From Vulcanimicrobiota bacterium (GTDB lineage Bacteria > Vulcanimicrobiota > Vulcanimicrobiia > Eremiobacterales > Eremiobacteraceae): 10,166 nt of DNA. The position numbers were made by a program, and so were the translations under genes. A model generated the notes under the pieces. It ran no database searches. It was not told where the DNA came from and saw nothing but the letters and a program-made list of their open reading frames with translations. Below are positions 1-5,985 of this stretch, piece after piece. Location of the stretch: the NCBI GenBank assembly GCA_019232725.1, contig JAFANK010000223.1, positions 1 through 10,166 of the forward strand. The letters run 5' to 3'. The stretch's first letter is position 1. Each line of letters begins with the position of its first letter.

Positions 1-431
1 GCATTGAAGAGCATAAGTCCTTCGATGAGCGGCGTGTACAACATCGGATGATTGACCGCGAGGATCAGGTTGCGCGACGCGGCCGCAGCGACAAGTCGTT
101 GCGCATCTTCAACTGTTGTGGCCAGGGGCTTTTCGACCATCACGTGCTTGCCGGCCGCTAGTGCGGCTTCTGCTTGTGCAGCGTGCTCTGCAGGCGGTAT
201 GGCGATAACGACGAGATCGATATCCGGGTCTTCGACCAAGGATGAAAAGGACGGATGGACGCGGTCTAGATCCTGCGCCTGAGCAAGGCTCTCTGCATGC
301 GCTTTGGTCCTGCTGGCGACGGCGGAGAAGCCCACAGCAGAACTTGGTGCGACGGCCTGGAGCACGAAATCACCAAAGGCGCCTGCCCCGTACAACCCAG
401 CCCGGAGGGGCCGGGAACCATCACCGTTCAT
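1..431 (-). CDS. Gfo/Idh/MocA-family oxidoreductase, N-terminal part (cut by window edge)
   Basis: NAD(P)-dependent sugar/inositol-type dehydrogenase family; the substrate cannot be told from this half. Reading the minus strand from ATG at 431 gives 143 codons that run off the left edge. The Rossmann nucleotide-binding loop is visible as LYGAGAFG (G15, G17, G20). A hydrophobic strand ending in AIPPAEH follows at about residues 73-83, then the family-typical GKHVMVEKPLA (EKP at 100-102), where the lysine is the usual catalytic/cofactor-contacting residue, and VNHPMLY at 126-132. A TAG lies in frame just upstream of GTG 434/ATG 431, so the start is confined to these two codons; no clear ribosome binding site precedes them. 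It is transcribed divergently from the efflux pump gene, with about 100 bp between. The C-terminal substrate domain lies outside the window. Confidence 0.9.
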   Translation of the reverse strand, partial: MNGDGSRPLRAGLYGAGAFGDFVLQAVAPSSAVGFSAVASRTKAHAESLAQAQDLDRVHPSFSSLVEDPDIDLVVIAIPPAEHAAQAEAALAAGKHVMVEKPLATTVEDAQRLVAAAASRNLILAVNHPMLYTPLIEGLMLFN

Positions 432-515
432 CACGAAATCGTTCTAGAAGCATTAACCCGACCGGCGGCCAGCCGAAAGCGGCTCACCGCCGAAACAAAT
501 TCCCTCGTCCCTTGC

Positions 516-531
516 TATAATCCGGTATATA
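516..531 (+). promoter_or_regulatory. -10 box of RND pump gene, probably leaderless transcript
   Basis: A consensus TATAAT lies at 516-521, and the pump's ATG begins at 531, nine bases after the hexamer. Transcription would be expected to start at about 527-530, giving a leader of only a few bases. No Shine-Dalgarno can therefore precede the ATG. The -35 region (about 492-499, AAACAA-like) is poor. Seen: the box and its spacing. Inferred: leaderless translation. Confidence 0.55.
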
Positions 532-3500
532 TGTGGCTTACCCGCTTCGCGATTAAGAATCCCACAATCGTCACGCTGTTCTTCGTGGCGGTACTCTTAT
601 TCGGGTTCATCGGCTATCGGACGATGGGGCAGAATATCAACCCCAACGTGACGCTTCCGTTCGTGGACGTCAACGCGTATTACCCGGGCGCCAGCCCCGA
701 CGAGATGGAGCGCCTGATCGCAAAGCCCATCGAAGATCAGCTGCAGAACATCGACCATGTCCAGCACATCTGGACCTCGATTGAGGACGGCGTCGTCGAT
801 GTCACGGTGCAATTCAACGTCGGCACTGACGTCAATTTTGCCGCCACCGACGTCCAGCAAGCGGTCGATCAAGCCCGGCAATTCTTGCCGGCAGACCTCG
901 ATCCGCCGGAGGTATCCAAGAACAACACCGCGGGCGATCCGATTCTTCTGGAAGCGATCTCGTCGTATAGCATGAAGCCGAACGAGCTCTCGAACATCAT
1001 CACCAACGAGATCATCCCGGATCTGCGCAACGTGAAAGGCGTCGGTGGCGCAGACGCGGGTGGATTGCTTACGCGCCAGATCACCGTTGAGCCTGACGTG
1101 GCAAAACTCGGTGCCCTTGGCGCGACGCTTCTCGATGTGAACAACGCGGTTGGGCAAGGCAACGTCAGCCTCCCTGGTGGTTTGTTGAACCAGCCGAGCC
1201 AAGAGTCGACCGTAGGCGTGCGCGCAGATATCCGCAGCGCCGATGAAATCGCGGCGTTGCCGCTCACCATTCCTGGCACGACAGCTGGCCTGACAAAAGT
1301 TGGCGACGTTGCGAACGTTGTGGACGGGTTTGCCGACCAGCGCAACATCTCGAGCCTGAACGGCCATCCGGGCATCGTGCTCGCAGTCGTGCGCGACGCA
1401 AATAGCGATACCAAGAACACGACCGACGCCGTGCGCGCAGAGTTCAAGCAGCTTGGCGAGAAGTATCCGCAGATCAGCTTCCGCGAACTGGTCGCGGGCG
1501 CCGACTTCATGCACGATTCGATCAAGGGCGTTTTGCAGAACCTCATGGAAGGCATCGCGCTGACGGCGCTCGTGCTGTTGTTCTTCTTGCATGTCTGGCG
1601 CAGTGCGCTCGTCGTGATGATCGCGATTCCGGCGTCGATCTTCGCCACGTTCTTCGTCATGTGGCTCCTCGGCATGACGATTGATCTACTCTCACTGATG
1701 GCGTTGTCGCTCATCGTCGGTATCTTGGTCGACGACTCGATCGTGGTGCTCGAGAACATCACCCGTCATCGCCTGATGGGCAAAGCTCCGGAAGAAGCCG
1801 CCATCGAAGGGCGTACCGAGATTGGTGGCGCGGCGATCGCCATTACCCTCGTCGACGTCGTTGTGTTCGCACCGATCGCGTTTATGTCGGGCATCGTCGG
1901 GCAATTCCTACGAGAATTCGCGCTCGTCATCGTCGTGGCGACGATGTTCTCGCTGTTTGTTTCGTTCACGTTGACGCCGCTCTTAGCCGCCCACTGGGCG
2001 CTTGCGCAGCGTCCGCGGCCAGTCCACGACACCAAGTCGCGCGGTTTTCAAGGAGTGCTCAACCGGTTTGCGGAGTGGTTCGAGCACCTGCGCAAGTCTT
2101 ACCATGACGTGGCACTGCCGTGGGCCATGAAGCGGCCCTGGGCCGTCATCGGTGCCTGCGTCGGCCTTGTCATTCTGTCGTTTGTGCCACTTGCGCTCCA
2201 AATCGTACCGTTCGAATTCCAACCAACGACGGACTGGGGTTCTGCGATTGTCGATGTCACCTACCCGCCCGGAACGCCAATCGCGGTCACTGCGGCAAGT
2301 GTGGAACGCTTGGAAGAGGCCATCCTCAAGATGGACGGAGTGCAGAGCGTCAGTGGCGATGCAGGACACAACAATGGCGTGCGTGGCGGCTACGCGGCTG
2401 AACTGCATGTGACGCTCGATCAGCGCAAGCGCCACAATGAAGACCAAGTCATCGTTGCCGTCAAGAAGCTGGGCTACCTCGTTCCGGGCGCCCGACTCGA
2501 TGCCGCGCACGGTGATACGGGTGGTCAAGCGCCTATTTCCTATGACTTAAGTGGTGCTTCGAGCGAGCAAGTCGAGGCGGGAGCACAAAAGCTGAAAGCG
2601 TACATCGCCTCGTTGCCCAACGCCGAAAACGTGCAGACGAGCACGCAGATCGCAGGGCCTCGCCTCCAGATCGACATCGATCGTCAGCGGGCAGCGCTGC
2701 TGGGTGTTTCTCCGGAGAATGCGGCGATGACGGCCCGGGCGGCGATCGGCGGCGTGATAGCCACCAAAGTGCGCATGCCCGAAGGGCTGATCAACGCGAT
2801 GGTGCAGCTGCCGCCCGGCACACGTAACGATGAAAACCAGCTGCGCAGCGTTATGGTCCGCGCTGACAACGGCAACTTGGTGCCGCTCAGCGACGTCGCC
2901 ACCTTTTCATGGATGCATGAACCGACACAGCTATCGCGGCGAGACCGGCAACGCATCGTGACAGTGAGCGCCTTCACCAAGAACGGTGCTCCCATCAGCA
3001 CCGTGCAGAGCAAGGCCGACGCCATACTCAAAGATCCGAACTTCCTGCCTGCCGGCGTTACCGTCAAAACCTCCGAGGGCAGCGATAGCCAGTTGCTCGG
3101 CGACACCCTGAGCAAGATCGGCCTCGCGCTGATGACATCGTTCGTGCTCATCTACATGTTGCTCGTCGTGCTGTATCGCAACTACCTGTCGCCCTTTATC
3201 ATCATGTTCACAGTACCGCTGGCGTTTATCGGCGTCTCCTTCATGCTCACGGTTGTCAACATTCTGCACGACATCCCGTTCTTGTCAAACGTGCGGTATC
3301 TCCAAGGACAAACGCTTAACATCTTCTCCTTGCTCGGCGTCGTCATGCTGACGGGACTTGTCGCGAAGAATGGCATTCTGCTGGTGGACTATGCCAACAC
3401 GTTGCGCACCCGTGGGCTGTCCGTCGCGGAAGCGATGCACGAGTCGGCAGCTATCCGTTTCCGGCCGATCATCATGACCACCGCCTCGATGGTGTTTGGC

Positions 3501-3758
3501 ATGCTGCCGCTGGCGCTCGGAATCACCGAGGGCGCGGAGTTCCGCAAGTCGATCGGAACGGTCATCATCGGCGGCCTGCTCAGCTCGCTCTTGCTGACGC
3601 TCTTCCTCATCCCCGTGATCTACGTGATGATGGTTGGTGCTTTGCAACGGTTCCACGACCGTCGCGAGAGACGGCGGCTTGCCGCGATCGCTGAAGAAGA
3701 AGAAGAGGAAGCCGAAGAGGCGGAGCCTGTGCCGCAGCGGGTGACCGCGCACCTCTAA
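531..3758 (+). CDS. RND-family multidrug efflux transporter (HAE-1/AcrB type)
   Basis: Inner-membrane proton/drug antiporter subunit of a tripartite efflux system; 1075 residues, close to the ~1040-1050 usual for AcrB/MexB. The start ATG 531 gives the typical N-terminus MWLTRFAIKNPTIVTLFF leading straight into TM1; the frame is open further upstream but that part is not family-like. Proton-relay residues are present: the TM4 aspartate pair D401/D402 in GILVDDSIVVLEN and the TM10 lysine K946 in VAKNGILLVDYA. Two large periplasmic loops (about residues 30-330 and 550-870) separate the helix groups, as expected. The C-terminus is odd: a run of glutamates in an Arg/Glu-rich tail over the last ~30 residues. 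No membrane-fusion partner or outer-membrane channel gene lies next to it here, so those must be encoded elsewhere or beyond the window. The substrate is not predictable. Confidence 0.96.
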   Translation: MWLTRFAIKNPTIVTLFFVAVLLFGFIGYRTMGQNINPNVTLPFVDVNAYYPGASPDEMERLIAKPIEDQLQNIDHVQHIWTSIEDGVVDVTVQFNVGTDVNFAATDVQQAVDQARQFLPADLDPPEVSKNNTAGDPILLEAISSYSMKPNELSNIITNEIIPDLRNVKGVGGADAGGLLTRQITVEPDVAKLGALGATLLDVNNAVGQGNVSLPGGLLNQPSQESTVGVRADIRSADEIAALPLTIPGTTAGLTKVGDVANVVDGFADQRNISSLNGHPGIVLAVVRDANSDTKNTTDAVRAEFKQLGEKYPQISFRELVAGADFMHDSIKGVLQNLMEGIALTALVLLFFLHVWRSALVVMIAIPASIFATFFVMWLLGMTIDLLSLMALSLIVGILVDDSIVVLENITRHRLMGKAPEEAAIEGRTEIGGAAIAITLVDVVVFAPIAFMSGIVGQFLREFALVIVVATMFSLFVSFTLTPLLAAHWALAQRPRPVHDTKSRGFQGVLNRFAEWFEHLRKSYHDVALPWAMKRPWAVIGACVGLVILSFVPLALQIVPFEFQPTTDWGSAIVDVTYPPGTPIAVTAASVERLEEAILKMDGVQSVSGDAGHNNGVRGGYAAELHVTLDQRKRHNEDQVIVAVKKLGYLVPGARLDAAHGDTGGQAPISYDLSGASSEQVEAGAQKLKAYIASLPNAENVQTSTQIAGPRLQIDIDRQRAALLGVSPENAAMTARAAIGGVIATKVRMPEGLINAMVQLPPGTRNDENQLRSVMVRADNGNLVPLSDVATFSWMHEPTQLSRRDRQRIVTVSAFTKNGAPISTVQSKADAILKDPNFLPAGVTVKTSEGSDSQLLGDTLSKIGLALMTSFVLIYMLLVVLYRNYLSPFIIMFTVPLAFIGVSFMLTVVNILHDIPFLSNVRYLQGQTLNIFSLLGVVMLTGLVAKNGILLVDYANTLRTRGLSVAEAMHESAAIRFRPIIMTTASMVFGMLPLALGITEGAEFRKSIGTVIIGGLLSSLLLTLFLIPVIYVMMVGALQRFHDRRERRRLAAIAEEEEEEAEEAEPVPQRVTAHL

Positions 3759-3792
3759 TCCGCGGGGGCTGCCCTGTGTTCTGGGTCAAACT

Positions 3793-3817
3793 TCAGGCCG
3801 TTATGAAGGACGCCTGA
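3793..3817 (+). other. weak inverted repeat between pump and secreted-protein genes
   Basis: TCAGGC (3793-3798) and GCCTGA (3812-3817) are perfect 6-base arms around a 13-base loop in the 82-bp gap. No T-run follows, so it is not a good intrinsic terminator; an operator or chance repeat is equally possible. Confidence 0.25.
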
Positions 3818-3840
3818 CGTAGTCGTCCGACCTCTTATGT

Positions 3841-4866
3841 ATGCAGCCGCTTGGACGATACGTGCAGTTGGGCCTCGCGCTGTTCATCCTTACTACGGCG
3901 GCATGCGCAGGTGGCGCTTCCGCGTTGGGACCAGCACCAGGCGCCGCGGGCGTCATGCCGACAGTTGGGCCGGCGACGTCGACACCGTTTCCGTCACCGA
4001 CACCGGCAAGCAGTCCGCCCGCAGCCCCGATGATCGATTCTTGCCAAGTGTTTCCTGCGAGCAACCCGTGGAACACCGACATCTCTGGGTATCCGGTCGA
4101 TCCGAATTCAGCGAACTATCTCGCACACATGAACGCGAGCACTAAGTTCTTGCACCCTGACTTTGGGTCCAACCCAACGTATGGCATCCCCTACATCACC
4201 GTGCCTGGCACGCAGCCCAAAGTGCCGATGACATTCACTTATGCAAGCGAGAGCGATCCGGGTCCGTATCCGTTCCCGTCGAACGCTCCGATAGAGGGAG
4301 GCGCCGGGTCGACTGGTGATCGCCACGTCCTCGTCATCGATCGTGACAACTGCGTGCTCTATGAGACGTGGAATTCCCACTATGTGGGTCCTGGCTGGCA
4401 AGCCGGATCGGGTGCCAAATTCCCGCTCAATACAAACGCGCTGCGACCGGACTATTGGACTTCTGCAGATGCGGCTGGTTTGCCGATCTTCGCGGGCCTG
4501 GTACGGTACTATGAAGTGCAGGAGGGCGCGATTAATCATGCCCTGCGCTTCACCGTCCACCAGACGCAAAAAGGCTTCATCCATCCCGCGACGCACTATG
4601 CGAGCTCGTCGACCGATCCAAATGACCCGCCGATGGGTTTGCGCGTGCGGCTCAAAGCCAGCTACGATATCTCCCCCTTCACGGGTGAATCCAAAGTCGT
4701 GCTCGTGGCGCTTAAGAAATACGGCATGTTCATCGCAGATAACGGATCTGACTGGTTCATCACGGGCGAGACCAACACCAACTGGAACGACACCGACCTC
4801 GATCAGCTGAAGACCGTCCCAGCAAGCGCGTTCGAAGTCGTCCAAACTGGCCCCATCATTCATTAA
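3841..4866 (+). CDS. conserved secreted/lipoprotein of unknown function
   Basis: 341 residues. The N-terminus (MQPLGRYVQLGLALFILTTAAC) is a signal peptide ending in a near-lipobox (T-A-A-C, cysteine at about 22), so the protein is exported and possibly lipid-anchored; the threonine at -3 is not ideal. A low-complexity Pro/Ser/Thr/Ala linker follows to about residue 64, then one compact domain containing NPWNTDISGYPVD, HPDFGSNPTYGIPY, DPGPYPFPSNAPIEGG, GDRHVLVIDRDNCVLYE, ADAAGLPIFAGLVRY and GMFIADNGSDWF. From memory, similar proteins occur across soil bacteria without an assigned function; I cannot name a domain. Acid and His residues recur in the conserved blocks (D/H in GDRHVLVIDRDNC, H in INHALRFT), which could suit an enzyme or carbohydrate-binding role, but this is speculation. 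No Shine-Dalgarno precedes ATG 3841. The peroxiredoxin gene starts 41 bp downstream. Confidence 0.88.
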   Translation: MQPLGRYVQLGLALFILTTAACAGGASALGPAPGAAGVMPTVGPATSTPFPSPTPASSPPAAPMIDSCQVFPASNPWNTDISGYPVDPNSANYLAHMNASTKFLHPDFGSNPTYGIPYITVPGTQPKVPMTFTYASESDPGPYPFPSNAPIEGGAGSTGDRHVLVIDRDNCVLYETWNSHYVGPGWQAGSGAKFPLNTNALRPDYWTSADAAGLPIFAGLVRYYEVQEGAINHALRFTVHQTQKGFIHPATHYASSSTDPNDPPMGLRVRLKASYDISPFTGESKVVLVALKKYGMFIADNGSDWFITGETNTNWNDTDLDQLKTVPASAFEVVQTGPIIH

Positions 4867-4874
4867 GCACCGAG

Positions 4875-4898
4875 GCTTCGGCCGAGGCTCGGCGAAGC
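4875..4898 (+). other. intercistronic hairpin ahead of the peroxiredoxin gene
   Basis: GCTTC (4875-4879), a bulged G at 4880 and GCCGA (4881-4885) pair with TCGGC (4889-4893) and GAAGC (4894-4898) around a GGC loop: ten base pairs with one bulge. It fills most of the 41-bp gap between the secreted-protein stop and ATG 4908. No U-tract follows, so read-through or mRNA processing/stabilisation is as likely as termination. Confidence 0.5.
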
Positions 4899-4907
4899 AC
4901 GGTTAGC

Positions 4908-5471
4908 ATGACGCCAAGAAGACGGAACTGGCTCACACTCGCCTTCGTGGCGGTGATGTCGCTGCTCAACGTCGGTCGCGCCGCAGCACTCGATGCGGGA
5001 GACGCTGCACCAGAGTTTACCGCTCCATCCGTGCTGGGCGGCAAGACCGTGACATTTAGTCTCAAAGACGCGCTTGCCAAGCACGCGGTCGTGCTCTATT
5101 TCTTTCCCAAAGCGTTTACCGCTGGCTGAAACGCCGAGGCGAAAGCCTATGCCGCCAGGTTGGCGGATTTTGAGAAACTGGGCGCGACGGTGGTCGGCAT
5201 CTCGACCGATGACATTGCGACATTGACCGACTTCCAAGCCAAGATGCAAGCGCCGCAACGGTTTGTGAGCGATAAGGATGGAACTGTCACGAAGTCGTAC
5301 GGTGCGGACCTGGCCGGCGCTGCCAAACGTGTCACGTTTGTGATCGGCCAAGACGGGAAGATCCTGTACAGCTACTACGACTGGAGTCCTCTGACCAACG
5401 TGAACAAGGTATACGCATGGCTGCAAGCACATCCACAGAACGCATCGCCCTCGGTCTCACTGCACTCGTAA
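4908..5471 (+). CDS. exported peroxiredoxin with in-frame TGA as probable selenocysteine (Sec74)
   Basis: Thiol (here selenol) peroxidase of the AhpC-TSA/Bcp class, reducing peroxides outside the cytoplasm. Residues 1-28 form a Sec signal peptide (MTPRRRN, hydrophobic core, cleavage near AAA-LDAG). The thioredoxin fold starts at GDAAPEFTAPSVLGG. Residues 67-73 are PKAFTAG, the Bcp-type P-K-x-x-T-P-G motif, and the next codon, where Bcp has its peroxidatic cysteine, is TGA (5127-5129). The frame then continues without a break with family-like sequence: NAEAKAYAARLADFEKLGA, VVGISTDD, RFVSDKDG, R141 in KRVTFVIGQDGKI, and a final VNKVYAWLQAH. The completed protein has 187 residues and no cysteine at all, so the TGA residue would be its only redox centre. 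A SECIS-like hairpin follows the TGA (5152-5166). The last 55 bases overlap the TlpA-like gene. Alternatives: a nonsense mutation or sequencing error, less likely given the exact position, the intact downstream frame and the hairpin. No Shine-Dalgarno is evident before ATG 4908. Confidence 0.82.
5152..5166 (+). promoter_or_regulatory. candidate bacterial SECIS hairpin for TGA 5127-5129
   Basis: CCGCCA (5152-5157) and TGGCGG (5161-5166) form a perfect 6-bp stem with a GGT loop (5158-5160). The loop begins 28 bases after the TGA and its first two bases are G. Bacterial SECIS models, as I recall them, want a short stem, a small loop with an early G and about 16-37 bases between UGA and loop; all are met. 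SelB would bind this element in the coding mRNA. A rival fold (AGGC-GAAA-GCCT at 5137-5148, enclosed by CTGGC/GCCAG) is possible but puts its loop too close to the TGA. Confidence 0.68.
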
Positions 5472-5950
5472 CGGCAGGCGCCCTGCTTGCGAGCGTGGCG
5501 AGTGCAGATGCGCCACCGCGCGCTGGTGCGCCCGCGCCTGCATTCTCGCTCCCCGTGGTTGCGAACGGTCACGGCACGGTTTCTTTGGCTTCGCTCAAAG
5601 GACGCAACGTCTATCTCAACTTCTTCGCTTCGTGGTGCGAGCCGTGCAAGGCAGAAGCGCCATCGATCGCCGCGCTTTCGAAACAGTATGCGCCGCACAA
5701 CGTCGTGGTGGTGGGCATCGATGAGCTCGAACAAGCGGAGGCCGCCAAGAACTTTGCGACCCGCTATCACCTGCCGTATAGCATCGCGTTGGACACTAGC
5801 GGAGACGTGGGCGGGTCGTATGGGCTCCTGGGCCTCCCGCTCCACGTCTTCATCTCGCCCGACGGCACGGTTGCGGCCTATCGTGTCGGGGAGATGAGTC
5901 CAGCGCAAATCAAAACCGAACTGCAGACACTGAGCGCCAGTCACCACTAA
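5417..5950 (+). CDS. TlpA/ResA-like exported thiol-disulfide oxidoreductase
   Basis: Thioredoxin-fold protein of 177 residues acting in the periplasm/extracytoplasm. Residues 1-30 are a signal peptide (hydrophobic IALGLTALVTAGALLA, cleavage near ASA-DA); the lack of a cysteine there argues against a lipoprotein. The domain opens with GAPAPAFSLP and GTVSLASLKGRNVYLNFFASWCEPCKAEAP; the redox-active pair is C74 and C77 in WCEPC, the TlpA/ResA form. The cis-proline is P141 in LGLPLHVFISPDG, and the domain closes with a GEMSPAQIKTEL helix. The start overlaps the end of the peroxiredoxin gene by 55 bases in another frame; AAGG at 5406-5409, seven bases before ATG 5417, is a fair ribosome binding site, so the two are probably translated in a coupled way. 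Partnership as electron donor to the upstream peroxiredoxin is inferred from the arrangement. Confidence 0.93.
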   Translation: MAASTSTERIALGLTALVTAGALLASVASADAPPRAGAPAPAFSLPVVANGHGTVSLASLKGRNVYLNFFASWCEPCKAEAPSIAALSKQYAPHNVVVVGIDELEQAEAAKNFATRYHLPYSIALDTSGDVGGSYGLLGLPLHVFISPDGTVAAYRVGEMSPAQIKTELQTLSASHH

Positions 5951-5985
5951 GGCGCGACCGCGAAAGATACCTCGATGGGCAGCTG

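Noticed and set aside
297..530. N-terminal extension of the RND pump frame
   Set aside because: The extra 78 residues are not pump-like, overlap the divergent oxidoreductase gene and lie upstream of the -10 box; ATG 531 gives the family's normal start.
597..1592. 331-codon open frame antisense to the pump gene
   Set aside because: It has low-complexity His/Arg/Asp-rich composition typical of a shadow of a GC-rich gene; the opposite strand has unmistakable RND sequence.
4108..4863. 251-codon open frame antisense to the secreted-protein gene
   Set aside because: No recognisable family pattern; the plus-strand frame has a signal peptide and conserved motifs.
4908..5129. 73-residue protein ending at TGA 5127-5129
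   Set aside because: As a stand-alone product it would stop just before the catalytic residue of its family; the frame clearly continues, so recoding explains the data better.
5160..5471. Separate gene starting at TTG 5160
   Set aside because: It begins in the middle of the peroxiredoxin fold, inside the SECIS-like hairpin, with no ribosome binding site; it is the second half of the same protein.
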